A stretch of DNA of 64,000 bases from Roseimicrobium gellanilyticum. Its GTDB lineage: Bacteria; Verrucomicrobiota; Verrucomicrobiia; Verrucomicrobiales; Verrucomicrobiaceae. Each line of letters opens with the position of its first letter. Positions within the stretch are counted from its first letter, which is position 1. The position numbers and the translations under genes were made by a program. The notes under the pieces are model-generated. The model was not told the DNA's origin, ran no database searches, and saw only the letters and a list, made by a program, of their open reading frames with translations. The DNA is taken from assembly GCF_003315205.1 (NCBI RefSeq), contig NZ_QNRR01000004.1, positions 1-64,000 of the forward strand. The letters run 5' to 3'. Positions 18,056 through 26,639 of the stretch are shown in pieces.

Positions 18056-20278
18056 ATGCACCTTTCCCTCACCTCTCTTTTCCGTGCCATCGCCACGTTG
18101 GCACTACTGCACCCGCTCGCTGCCCTGGCCTGCGACGAGTGCAAGCTCAAGGCTCCTCCCGGCGCGAAGGTCGTGGAGTATGACCTCTACATTGATGAAC
18201 AGACCGTCCGCCCCGCCGGCAAGCGTGTGCGCGGGCTCACCATCAATGGCGGCATCCCCGGACCCACGCTGCGCTTTCGTGAGGGCGAGTGGGCGCGCAT
18301 TCGTGTGCACAATCGCCTGAAGAACGAAGAGACCTCCACGCACTGGCATGGCTTGCTCCTTCCGAATGTGCAGGACGGCGTGCCCTACATTACGACACCG
18401 CCCATCCTGCCGGGGAAGACGCACACGTTTGAGTTCCAGCTCAAGCATTCCGGCACGTACTGGTACCACTCGCACACGCACCTGCAGGAGCAGATTGGCG
18501 TGTATGGGTCTATCGTGGTGCATCCGCGTGGTGGTGAACCGGTGAAAGCCGACCGCGAGGAGGTGCTGGTGCTTTCCGACTGGACGAACATCAACCCGCA
18601 CGAAGTGCAGCGCATGCTCATGCGTGGCAGCGACTACTTTGGGCTGAAGCGTGGCAACGCGCAGTCCATCCTCGGTGCCATTCAGTCCGGACACTTCAAG
18701 GAGTACCTCTCCAACCAGTGGTCCAAGATGCCGCCCATGGATCTGTCCGATGTGGGATACGATGCCTTCCTCATCAACGGCCAGCGCAGCGTGCAGCTTG
18801 GCGGGAAACCGGGTGAGCGTGTGCGCCTGCGCATCATCAATGCCTCTGCAGCGTCTTACTTCTTCCTGACTTCCTCCGCAGGTCCGATGACCATCGTGGC
18901 GGCAGATGGCCCCGCAGTGGAGCCAGTGAAGGTGGACCGCTTCCTCATGGCCATCGCGGAGACGTATGATGTCATCGTCACCGTGCCACCCAGTGGCCAG
19001 TACGAGCTGCGTGCTACGGCACAGGACAACAGCGGCCATGCGTCCGCTTTCTTTGGCAACGGTGAGCTCAAGCCTGCCGCTGATCCGCCGAAGGCCAATG
19101 TGTACTCCATGGATGAGATGCTGAATCTCGCGCTGGAGGAGCAGGAGGATGACCCTCGCGCTGCGCTGAATCTTCCGCGTCCCGGCTCGCCGTATCGTGT
19201 ACTGAAGTCCCCCGGGAGCACCACACTGCCGAAGAACCTGCCGCGCCGCAAGATTTCGCTCAAGCTCACGGGAGACATGAACCGCTACATCTGGGGCTTC
19301 GATGGCAAGACCATCGCCCAGGACCCCTACATCCATATCAAGAAGGGCGAAATCATCGAGTTGGAGTTGGTAAATGACACCATGATGCACCATCCCATTC
19401 ACCTGCATGGCCACTTCTTCCGCCTGCTCATGGGGCAGGGGAGGCGCTCACCGCTGAAGCACACCGTGGACGTGCCCCCTATGAGCACGCGCACCGTCGA
19501 GTTTGAGGCGAACGAGACGCACGACTGGATGTTCCACTGCCACATCCTCTATCACATGATGTCCGGCATGGCCCGCGTGTTCCGCTATGCACCGGAGGAC
19601 GGCGCGATGCCTCAGTATGCGAACAGCCCTGCTGCGAATACGAACGTCGCGTCTGCTGACAATCCGGGCGAGGCTGCGCAGAGCAGCATCGCTTCCGGTG
19701 ACCATGGTTATGGTTTTGGTCGTGCCATCGGTGGCGCTCACAGGCATGGCAGCATGGCCATGGGCAGCTTGGGCGAGCACAGCCATGACATGGCCTACAT
19801 CTGGGGAGCGGCTTCCATCCAGTCCCACATGACGGAGGGACTCATCACCTGGATGAACCCCAAGGACGACATCCTGCTCGGCTGGGAAGTTGGTTGGGCC
19901 AATGTGGATGACACCGAGTACGAAGTGGAGGCGCTCTACCAGCGCTACTTCAACGCGGACTTCCAGGCCTTCATCGGCGCACGCCTCACCAATGAGGACG
20001 ATGCGGAGAACCGTGCGGTCATCGGTTTCAACTACCGCCTGCCGCTGCTGGCTTGGGCCACCATCAGTGTCGACAGCGAAGGCGATGCGTGTTTCGCACT
20101 GGCGAAGGAGTTCCAAATCACCCCGCGCCTCGCTGCCTTCGGCCAGGTCGAGTACGACACCAACACCGAGTGGAAGTGGTCTGCCGGAGCGACCTACACG
20201 CTCACGCGCACCGCCTCCCTCATCACCCAGTACCACTCCGAGTACGGCCTCGGTGCTGGTCTCGAAGTTAGATTTTGA
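18056..20278 (+). CDS. copA: CopA-type multicopper oxidase fused to a CopB-like outer-membrane domain
   Basis: The 740-residue protein starts with a signal peptide (MHLSLTSLFRAIATLALLHP). Three cupredoxin domains follow, with all copper ligands visible: THWHG (near 95), WYHSHTH (near 142), HPIHLHGHFF (near 446) and HCHILYHMMSGM (near 494). From about residue 530 a His/Met/Gly-rich linker (GGAHRHGSMAMGSLGEHSH) leads to a 190-residue beta-rich domain with alternating strands and a terminal aromatic residue (GAGLEVRF). This resembles CopB of copper-resistance operons, normally a separate gene. The enzyme would oxidise Cu(I) at or near the outer membrane. Fusion is seen in the sequence; membrane insertion is inferred. 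Confidence 0.9.
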   Translation: MHLSLTSLFRAIATLALLHPLAALACDECKLKAPPGAKVVEYDLYIDEQTVRPAGKRVRGLTINGGIPGPTLRFREGEWARIRVHNRLKNEETSTHWHGLLLPNVQDGVPYITTPPILPGKTHTFEFQLKHSGTYWYHSHTHLQEQIGVYGSIVVHPRGGEPVKADREEVLVLSDWTNINPHEVQRMLMRGSDYFGLKRGNAQSILGAIQSGHFKEYLSNQWSKMPPMDLSDVGYDAFLINGQRSVQLGGKPGERVRLRIINASAASYFFLTSSAGPMTIVAADGPAVEPVKVDRFLMAIAETYDVIVTVPPSGQYELRATAQDNSGHASAFFGNGELKPAADPPKANVYSMDEMLNLALEEQEDDPRAALNLPRPGSPYRVLKSPGSTTLPKNLPRRKISLKLTGDMNRYIWGFDGKTIAQDPYIHIKKGEIIELELVNDTMMHHPIHLHGHFFRLLMGQGRRSPLKHTVDVPPMSTRTVEFEANETHDWMFHCHILYHMMSGMARVFRYAPEDGAMPQYANSPAANTNVASADNPGEAAQSSIASGDHGYGFGRAIGGAHRHGSMAMGSLGEHSHDMAYIWGAASIQSHMTEGLITWMNPKDDILLGWEVGWANVDDTEYEVEALYQRYFNADFQAFIGARLTNEDDAENRAVIGFNYRLPLLAWATISVDSEGDACFALAKEFQITPRLAAFGQVEYDTNTEWKWSAGATYTLTRTASLITQYHSEYGLGAGLEVRF

Positions 20279-20347
20279 TGACCCTTTTTGCAGTCATCGA
20301 TACCGAAAAACGAAACAGACAAATACCCCCCCGACATCATCACCATT

Positions 20348-20608
20348 ATGAAAACAAAACTCACCACCTACCTTTCCACCCTTCTCCTTGGTGCCGCACT
20401 TGTTGCCACCAGCATCCCCGCCACGGCATCAGCCGCAGATGTGAAGCCTTATACGCTGAAGACCTGCGTTGTGAGTGGAAATGAACTCGGTAGCATGGGC
20501 AAAGTGGTCACCAAGACCTACGAGGGGCAGGAAGTAAAATTCTGCTGCAAGCCGTGCATCAAGAAGTTCGACGCGAATCCCGCGAAGTACCTCTCGAAGC
20601 TGAAGTAA
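20348..20608 (+). CDS. Exported YHS-like heavy-metal protein
   Basis: The 86-residue product has a signal peptide (MKTKLTTYLSTLLLGAALVA, ending near SAADVKP). A small domain reads TCVVSGNELGSMGKVVTKTY, then EGQEVKFCCKPCIKKFDANPAKYL. The spacing Cys, then FCCKPC and the final F.A.P.KYL is that of YHS/TRASH metal-binding domains. It lies 69 bases after the multicopper oxidase and is followed by a terminator, so it belongs to the copper operon and may pass or buffer copper in the periplasm. ATG at 20348 is chosen for the signal peptide. Confidence 0.85.
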   Translation: MKTKLTTYLSTLLLGAALVATSIPATASAADVKPYTLKTCVVSGNELGSMGKVVTKTYEGQEVKFCCKPCIKKFDANPAKYLSKLK

Positions 20609-20640
20609 ACGGGTAGCAGCGATAGCTGTGAACCTTTCGG

Positions 20641-20677
20641 CTCCCCGTTCCTGTGAAACGCAGGGACGGGGAGTTTT
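20641..20677 (+). terminator. Rho-independent terminator of the copper locus
   Basis: A 13-bp stem with one mismatch (CTCCCCGTTCCTG pairing with CAGGGACGGGGAG) and loop TGAAACG is followed by TTTTC, 32 bases after the YHS-like gene. Confidence 0.85.
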
Positions 20678-20708
20678 CGTTGGTGAGGTGAAAAGGTCGA
20701 CAGTCCAA

Positions 20709-20847
20709 GGAGCGGCACTAGCCTAGTGCCGTCATGCAGGGTGGCACGCCATGTGGCGTTTGAATGGCCGCCTTGCGTGTTTGTGAGGGCAAGAAAAAGG
20801 CTCCGCACCCACATTGCCGACCACCGGCACTAGGCTAGTGCCGCTCC
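20709..20847. repeat. Type A REP-like element, copy 1
   Basis: A 139-base element is bounded by perfect 23-bp inverted arms (20709-20731 and 20825-20847). Each arm is GGAG followed by a hairpin with core GGCACTAGCCTAGTGCC. Inside, before the right arm, is a segment (GGCTCCGCACCCA, then GCCGACCAC) shared with copies 2 and 3. It lies between the copper terminator and the sulfatase gene. Confidence 0.92.
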
Positions 20848-20913
20848 CTGCGAGAGCTCCATCCGCTCGAACACATTCCCGCAAGATTCCGGTCTCGCCT
20901 TCGTTCACCCGCG

Positions 20914-22425
20914 ATGTTCCAGCGTCTCGTCTCCACCGCAGCATCCACCATCACCCGCGCCACGGCGATTCTCGCCAGCGCTGCTGCTCTCGCGACCTCA
21001 GCCACCACCACTGCTGCAACCCCTGCCACCACGCCCAACATCATCTTCATCATGGCAGATGATTTGGGCTACACGGATGTCCATTGCTTCGGCAGCCAGT
21101 ACTACGAGACGCCGAACATCGACCGTCTCGCAGAGCAGGGGATGAAGCTCACGAGCTACCACCAGGCGCAGAACTGCCAGCCCACGCGCGCGGCGCTCAT
21201 GACCGGCCAGTACGGTCCGCGTACCGGGGTGTACACGGTGGGTGGGATCGACCGCTTCAACTGGCGTTCGCGTCCCCTGCGTCCGGTGGACAATCTCGAT
21301 TCCCTCCCCCTGGAGAAGAAGACCGTGGCGGAGTCGCTCAAGTCCGCGGGCTATGCCACGGGGATGTTCGGCAAGTGGCACCTCGGCAACGATGGCGCAC
21401 ATCATCCCGGCAAGCGTGGGTTCGATGAAGCCATGGTGAGCATGGGGAAGCATTTCAACTTCAACACCAATCCCAAGGTGGAAGTGCCTGAGGGAGCCTA
21501 TCTTGCCGACTTCCTCACGGCCAAGGCCGTCGACTTCATCACCCGGCACAAGGACAAGCCCTTTTTTCTCTACCTGCCACACTTCGGAGTGCATTCACCG
21601 CATGAGGCGAAGAAGGACCTCATCGAGCATTTCAAACCCAAGGCCCCCGCGGGAGGCCATGACAATCCCACGTATGCGGCCATGATCGCCAGCGTGGACG
21701 AAAGCGTGGGGCGCGTGATGGATACCCTGGAGAAGCTCCAACTCGCGGAGAACACCGTGCTCATCTTCACCAGTGACAACGGCGGCGTGGGTGGCTATGC
21801 GCGTGAAGGCATCAAGAAGGCGGGCGACATCACCGACAACGCGCCACTGCGCAGCGGCAAAGGCAGCCTGTATGAAGGTGGCACGCGCGTGCCCTTCGTC
21901 GTGCGCTGGCCGGGTGTGGTGAAGCCTGGCAGCACCAGCGATGTGCCTGCGATTCACGTGGATATCTTCCCCACACTCGTAGAGCTTGCGAAGGGCACAG
22001 CGCCCGAGGGCCAGACGCTGGATGGTGAAAGCCTCGTGCCGCTCTTCCGTGATGGCGGAGCCACGCTGAAACGCGAGGCGATTTTCCAGCACTTCCCCGG
22101 CTACCTCGGCGCGGGCGAGAACTCCTGGCGCACCACGCCGGTGGCTACCATCGTGAGCGGTGATTGGAAGCTGATGGAATTCATGGAGGACAAGAAGGTG
22201 GAGTTGTACAACCTGAAGGACGACATTGGCGAAACGAAGAACCTTGCCGCGACGGAGACTGAGAAGACCACGGCATTGCTCGGGAAGCTGCACGCCTGGC
22301 AGCAAGAAATTAAAGCGCCCATGCCCACGCCGAATACAGAGCAGGGACAACCCACGCCTGAGAAGAAAGGCGGCAGGAAGAAGGGAAAGAAGGCGAAGGC
22401 GGCTGCAGAGGGGGGTGATGAGTGA
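20914..22425 (+). CDS. Exported sulfatase (type I, Cys-type)
   Basis: The 503-residue enzyme hydrolyses sulfate esters. An Ala/Thr-rich N-terminal segment acts as signal peptide (to about residue 35). It is followed by the metal-binding start NIIFIMADDLGYTDV and the sulfatase signature NCQPTRAALMTGQYGPRTG, whose Cys (in CxPxR) must be converted to formylglycine. GKWHLGNDG and FTSDNGGVGGYA supply further active-site residues. The end is Lys/Gly-rich (KKGGRKKGKKAKA). No maturase gene is in the window. It is flanked by type A repeats on both sides. The substrate is probably a sulfated glycan or similar polymer, by family. Confidence 0.95.
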   Translation: MFQRLVSTAASTITRATAILASAAALATSATTTAATPATTPNIIFIMADDLGYTDVHCFGSQYYETPNIDRLAEQGMKLTSYHQAQNCQPTRAALMTGQYGPRTGVYTVGGIDRFNWRSRPLRPVDNLDSLPLEKKTVAESLKSAGYATGMFGKWHLGNDGAHHPGKRGFDEAMVSMGKHFNFNTNPKVEVPEGAYLADFLTAKAVDFITRHKDKPFFLYLPHFGVHSPHEAKKDLIEHFKPKAPAGGHDNPTYAAMIASVDESVGRVMDTLEKLQLAENTVLIFTSDNGGVGGYAREGIKKAGDITDNAPLRSGKGSLYEGGTRVPFVVRWPGVVKPGSTSDVPAIHVDIFPTLVELAKGTAPEGQTLDGESLVPLFRDGGATLKREAIFQHFPGYLGAGENSWRTTPVATIVSGDWKLMEFMEDKKVELYNLKDDIGETKNLAATETEKTTALLGKLHAWQQEIKAPMPTPNTEQGQPTPEKKGGRKKGKKAKAAAEGGDE

Positions 22426-22470
22426 GCAACGTGGTGATTCGTTTTTTCATTTGAAAAGCCGACAGTCCAA

Positions 22471-22618
22471 GGAGCGGCGCTAGCCTAGTGCCGTCCTGCA
22501 GGCTGGCACGCGATGTGGTGTGGAAGTAGTCGCATCGCGTGTCTGGCTGCAATGCAACTTCTCCAAGAGGCTCCGCACCCAGATGGCCGACCACCGGCAC
22601 TAAGGCCAGTGCCGCTCC
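22471..22618. repeat. Type A REP-like element, copy 2
   Basis: Arms at 22471-22493 and 22595-22618 each carry GGAG plus the CGGC[A/G]CT / AGTGCCG hairpin; the left one has a G-T wobble. The inner GGCTCCGCACCCA and GCCGACCAC words match the other copies. It starts 45 bases after the sulfatase stop. A type B unit follows exactly 52 bases after the right arm. Confidence 0.92.
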
Positions 22619-22670
22619 TTGAACAGGAGACGTCTCTAAGTGGAAAGGCAAGGTTGTTGCTGCAGATACA

Positions 22671-22699
22671 GCCGGCCGGAGGCCAGCGCTCCCAGGGCC
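22671..22699 (-). repeat. Type B REP-like unit
   Basis: This segment matches the arm of the 17183-17386 element (core GAGGCCAGCGCTCCCAGGG). On the minus strand it reads GGGAGC followed by a GCTGGCC / GGCCGGC hairpin. The 52 bases separating it from the type A element resemble those at 25842-25893, so A and B form a composite. Confidence 0.85.
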
Positions 22700-22770
22700 T
22701 GCATACCCAGTGGCGTTCCAAGGAAGATTGATGGAATTGCTGCCTTTTGCGTTTCTTTGCGGCTACTCAC

Positions 22771-25395
22771 TCACAGCGCTGTCTTCGTCTTCGTCGCAGA
22801 CTTCAACCCACCAAACGCCATGTCCCAGATACCGGTGACGTGTTCCCAGCGACGCACGATGGCATCGATGATGAACAGGCAGAGCAGGGCGATGACGAGG
22901 GTGGGCCACAGTTCAAAGTAACGGCGGGCTTTGGCGCTGCCGAGGTCGAGCTTGGTATCTTGATTCAAATATGTGCCGCCCGTCATTTGTGTGACTTCGC
23001 GCAGCAGAGGTTCATTCACCGTGCCGAGGCTTTGCTCACCGCTGGGGTTGTGCACAAGACCGGCGGTCACCATCTGGGCACCGCTTTGGGCACGCACGAG
23101 ATACACACCCGCCTGCTCCGGTTTGAAGTCGCCGGCATAGAGACCCGGTCCGCTTTGGCGTAAGGTGAGCGCTTGCACGGGTTTCAGCGGAGCACCCAGT
23201 GACTCGGCGGAGACGAAGAAGACTTCGGCAGTGACACGCGCTTCATTGCCACGGGTGCCAGCATCGGTCAGCACATCCACGCTGACCTTCGCTTCATCGC
23301 CCACCATCTCGCAGCGCAGATCCATGTTCTGACCTTGAGGCGGACGCGCGGTTTCGCGGAGCACTTGGGACCAGAATTGGCCAAAGCCATTCCACCGGCT
23401 GATCCACAGGGAGGCCCAGCGGCTCTTCGCATCGCTGGTGAAAGCGGTGGCTTTGCCGAGGCCAAAGCGCCAGTGGGCGAGCAGAGGGTCACCGAGGTCC
23501 GTGACCAGCGGGACTTGAGCGGTGCTCTTGCGCAGAGTCTTTACATAACCCAGCAGCGGTGGCGGCTCGAACTTGTCCCAACCGGCGAGAATGGGATGGC
23601 GCTCAGACATGGCGGGTGTGAAAGCATCCTCGCGGATCATGCGGCCGGTGTGGATGAGAGTGTCCTGCGTGAAGATGCGCGTGATGTTCGAGGCATCCAG
23701 CGTGGTGTAGCTCTGACCGCCACCGAGACTCGCGATGGCCTGCAGCAATCCCACATGCGCGCCATCGCCTATCGCCACGGTGGAAATGGTCATGCCCTCA
23801 GCGCGGCATTGCGAGGCGAGCGATTCATAGCCCGTCCCACTGGTCTGGCCGTCGGTAAGCAGGATCATGTGTTTGATCTTGGCCTTCACACGCTGGAGGG
23901 CGTTGCGTGCTTCAGACATGGCGGGGTAGGCATTCGTGCCGCCGCCACTGGTGAGTCCGGCAATCTGTCCTGCCACAGCGGCCGCAGAGCTCAGGCGTGT
24001 CATCGGCACCACCACGTGCAGCTCGGAGTCGAAGGCATATACGCCGATGCTGTCATTGCGCGTGAGCACTTCCGCGGTGGCAATGGCGGCGCTCTTGGCC
24101 ATCTCCAGCTTCTCGCCGGACATCGAACCGGAACGGTCAATCACCAGGGCGAGGGCGCTGCTTTGTTTTTCCTCTTCATCCGGCGCTTTCAGCCGCACGG
24201 GCAGTACTTCTTCAATCGGCGTGCGGAAATAGCCGCCGACACCGAAGGAGTTCGGCCCGCCCAGCATGATGAAGCCGCCGCCCAGCTTGTCCACGTAGTC
24301 GCGGATGGCGACCATGGTGTTCTCCCCGAGTTTGTGCGCGGGTACATCTGAAAGTATCACACCATCATAGCCGCTGAGTTCCTGCGGACTTGCGGGGATG
24401 GTGCCGGGCGCGCGCAGCTCGAGCTGGATGCCCTCCTTCTCCATGGCCTGCATGAGGTACTGCGCTTCATTCGCATCGCCCTCTACGAAGAGCAGGCGCA
24501 GGCGGCCGCGCACGTCCACCAGGGTCAGTGCCTCGTTGTTCGCAGGAATGGCGTCGCCGGCGAAGCCCTCCAGCACGGCGCGGTATTTGTAGATGTTTCG
24601 CGTGGCGGGGTGGCGGGTGAAGAGCTCCTGCAGCGCCTGACCGGCTTTGACGCTCACATTGCGACGCTCCACCTCCACACCGTTCTCGAAGAGCTTGAGC
24701 GAGCCGCTGCCATCCATGGTGCTCTCGATGTCCACGGTGAGCTTCAGGGCTGCGCCCTCATGCAGGCGGGATTGACTGGGCACCAGTTGGCGTACACGCA
24801 CATCGGGCTTGCGTGGACCTGCCACCGGTACGGCATGCACCTGGACTTCGGCCAGTGCGGCACCGCGTGCGGCTTCCACCAGATTGCCGCGCGTCTCATG
24901 GCCATCGCCGATGAGCACCACATGCCGCGATGTGCCCGCAGGGAAGAGTGCTCGCGCATACTCCACGGCGGCGGCGTAGCGGCTCTGTGCGCCGTGATTC
25001 TTTTGCATTTCGGCCAGAGACTCTGCCGCCGGGTCCTTGAGTTCGGGTTCGTTGAGCAGTCGGGTTTCGTCGCCGAAGGCCACGTTGAAAACTTCTGTGT
25101 CACCGGGTAGCGAGGCTCGGAGGGAGTCGGCTTTCTGCAGCGCGGTCTTCACACCTTCAGGACCGAGGCTCTGGGAGACATCCACCGCCACGACCACGGC
25201 GCGACGATTGCTGGTGATGACCTTTGCCGGACCCGCCAGCGCCGCGAGCGCGAGGATGACACCCAGCGCCCGCACGATGAGCAGCATCCGCTTCCGCGAG
25301 GCTGGCATGGGATGCGCCGATTTCCGCTCCGCCCACACGAGAAACGCCAGCGCCGGGATGATGAGCAGGAGGAGGTAAGGGTACTGCCAGTCCAT
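22771..25395 (-). CDS. Large VWA / glutamine-amidotransferase-like membrane protein
   Basis: The 874-residue protein has two N-terminal membrane segments (residues 4-21 and 37-57), the BatA-like layout. A first VWA-type strand follows (VVVAVDVSQSLGPEG). A central class-I-amidotransferase-like domain reads LRLLFVEGDANEAQYL and GYDGVILSDVPAHKLG. A full VWA domain near 420 has the MIDAS motif DRSGSMSGEK. A beta-rich domain and a last membrane helix (LWPTLVIALLCLFIIDAIV) precede a basic tail. Such proteins are common in planctomycetes and Verrucomicrobia; the role is unknown but probably envelope-related metal-dependent binding. It converges on the sulfatase with repeats between. Confidence 0.9.
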   Translation of the reverse strand: MDWQYPYLLLLIIPALAFLVWAERKSAHPMPASRKRMLLIVRALGVILALAALAGPAKVITSNRRAVVVAVDVSQSLGPEGVKTALQKADSLRASLPGDTEVFNVAFGDETRLLNEPELKDPAAESLAEMQKNHGAQSRYAAAVEYARALFPAGTSRHVVLIGDGHETRGNLVEAARGAALAEVQVHAVPVAGPRKPDVRVRQLVPSQSRLHEGAALKLTVDIESTMDGSGSLKLFENGVEVERRNVSVKAGQALQELFTRHPATRNIYKYRAVLEGFAGDAIPANNEALTLVDVRGRLRLLFVEGDANEAQYLMQAMEKEGIQLELRAPGTIPASPQELSGYDGVILSDVPAHKLGENTMVAIRDYVDKLGGGFIMLGGPNSFGVGGYFRTPIEEVLPVRLKAPDEEEKQSSALALVIDRSGSMSGEKLEMAKSAAIATAEVLTRNDSIGVYAFDSELHVVVPMTRLSSAAAVAGQIAGLTSGGGTNAYPAMSEARNALQRVKAKIKHMILLTDGQTSGTGYESLASQCRAEGMTISTVAIGDGAHVGLLQAIASLGGGQSYTTLDASNITRIFTQDTLIHTGRMIREDAFTPAMSERHPILAGWDKFEPPPLLGYVKTLRKSTAQVPLVTDLGDPLLAHWRFGLGKATAFTSDAKSRWASLWISRWNGFGQFWSQVLRETARPPQGQNMDLRCEMVGDEAKVSVDVLTDAGTRGNEARVTAEVFFVSAESLGAPLKPVQALTLRQSGPGLYAGDFKPEQAGVYLVRAQSGAQMVTAGLVHNPSGEQSLGTVNEPLLREVTQMTGGTYLNQDTKLDLGSAKARRYFELWPTLVIALLCLFIIDAIVRRWEHVTGIWDMAFGGLKSATKTKTAL

Positions 25396-25697
25396 GAAGC
25401 GAAGCTGCGGCGGGGAAGCGGAGAGAAAGCGTGGTCTAGAGTTCTAACACAACACCATTTCTACGAATGCACTGCAACAGTTTCTCCGGGCAAGTTCGGG
25501 GGAATCGAGCGGGTGGTGGGTGGAAGGGACGTTTCGGTTAACCGCAAAGGGGCAGAGGAGCGGAGGACGCAGAGGATAGGAGGGTTTGGTGGTGGGGTGG
25601 GTTGAGGTTGGGTAAGCGTAGCAATGCTTCGAGGCATGAGGAGGCAGAGATGCGGAGAATGCCATCGCGATTCCATGCGAATTGGCCGACTGTTCAA

Positions 25698-25841
25698 GGA
25701 GCGGCACTAGCCTTAGTGCCGTCTTGCGGTGTGAGTACCCGGGCGAAGGGCGAGGAATCCGACGTATCCATCCTTCAGTCCCGGCTCTCAAGGCTCCGCA
25801 CCCAGATCGCCGACCACCGGCACTAAGGCTAGTGCCGCTCC
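25698..25841. repeat. Type A REP-like element, copy 3
   Basis: Arms at 25698-25721 and 25818-25841 each carry GGAG plus a CGGCACT / AGTGCCG hairpin and are reverse complements over 24 bases. The inner GGCTCCGCACCCAGAT and GCCGACCAC words are shared with copies 1 and 2. It is followed after 52 bases by a type B unit. Confidence 0.92.
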
Positions 25842-25893
25842 TTGAACGGCAGGACGCTTATGCGTGGCGGAGCAGGGTGATGCCGCAAAAGCA

Positions 25894-25921
25894 GCCGGCC
25901 AGAGGCCAGCGCTCCCAGGGC
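25894..25921 (-). repeat. Type B REP-like unit
   Basis: This unit matches 22671-22699 with one change (GGCCAGAGGCCAGC). It lies the same 52 bases from its type A neighbour. Confidence 0.85.
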
Positions 25922-26063
25922 TGCTGTAATGCAATGAAGTGGGGCACCGGATTTGACGATGACTTCGCATCTCTGCCCCTTTGCGGTTAACCGGAATCGG
26001 CCCCACAGCCCAAACTCGCGAAGGGATTCCTCCTGCGTCGGGCTGCGCTAACGCGAGCTACGT

Positions 26064-26639
26064 TCAAGCGCACTTCGGGCAGATGCCGAAGAACTCGAGT
26101 TCGTGGTAGAGTTTCCGGAAGCCGGAGTCGCGGGCGATTTGGGCCTCGAGTTGTTCCACCGGACAGGCGATGTCGAGCTGCTCGATCGCGCCGCATTCGG
26201 TGCAGATGAGGTAGTCGTGATGCTCGTCTGGGAGGTTCACGGTGTAGTAGGCGGAGCGGTCATGCAGGCCGAGGCGGCGCAGGATCCCCTGCTTCTCCAG
26301 GCGCACGAGGAGGCGGAAGACGGTGGCGCGGTCGCAGCGGTTCTTCAGCAGCTTGGACTCGGCGAGTTCGCCCAGCGTCATGGGACGCGGGGACTCGACG
26401 AGCACCTTCAGGAGGTCCTCCAGCGCGGCGGTACGGCGCAGGCCGAGCGCGCGGCAGCGGCCTACCGTTTCCTGCACCAGTTTCGCGGATTGCTGCGCGG
26501 TCATGGGCTCGCGGACGCCGGTGCCCGCGTGTGAATGACCGTGATCATGATCGTGGCTGTGGTCATGGTCGTGACCTTGGCTGCCAGCGTGGGAGTGCTC
26601 CATGCCTTGGGATACGTCAGTGCCGTGAGGGGGGATCAT
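26064..26639 (-). CDS. Fur-family metal regulator with His-rich N-terminus
   Basis: The 191-residue regulator has a Fur winged helix (residues 55-125; DRATVFRLLVRLEKQGILRRL is the recognition region, shown as ATVFRLLVRLEKQGILRRL). The dimerisation domain has HHDYLICTECGAIEQLD and two CxxC pairs (CTEC and CPKC) that bind structural zinc. Residues 15-40 are His/Asp/Gly repeats (HDHDHSHDHDHGHSH), unusual for Fur and likely metal-binding. By class it could be Zur, Fur or PerR; the zinc-like leader makes Zur-type control plausible. Its ATG overlaps the TGA of the ThuA-like gene (ATGA), so the two are translated together. An internal Met near residue 46 would remove the His tract. Confidence 0.9.
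   Translation of the reverse strand: MIPPHGTDVSQGMEHSHAGSQGHDHDHSHDHDHGHSHAGTGVREPMTAQQSAKLVQETVGRCRALGLRRTAALEDLLKVLVESPRPMTLGELAESKLLKNRCDRATVFRLLVRLEKQGILRRLGLHDRSAYYTVNLPDEHHDYLICTECGAIEQLDIACPVEQLEAQIARDSGFRKLYHELEFFGICPKCA

Larger units (their letters stand above)
25535..25993. repeat. Outer 23-bp inverted repeat enclosing a composite REP element
   Basis: Arms at 25535-25557 and 25971-25993 are exact reverse complements (core GGTTAACCGCAAAGGGGCAG). They enclose a type A copy (25698-25841) and a type B unit (25894-25921). The whole gap 25396-26063, between the VWA gene and the Fur-family gene, holds repeats and no gene I can support. Confidence 0.9.

Noticed and set aside
18104-19414. 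Long minus-strand open frame under the multicopper oxidase
   Set aside because: Antisense to conserved copper ligands; composition is that of a shadow frame.
20709-22618. Composite transposon made by two type A repeats around the sulfatase gene
   Set aside because: Type A elements are short, lack any transposase, and occur elsewhere without a gene between them. Flanking is more likely coincidence of intergenic placement.
23335-24351. Plus-strand open frame of 338 codons in the VWA gene
   Set aside because: The opposite strand encodes clear VWA and membrane motifs; the forward frame has none.
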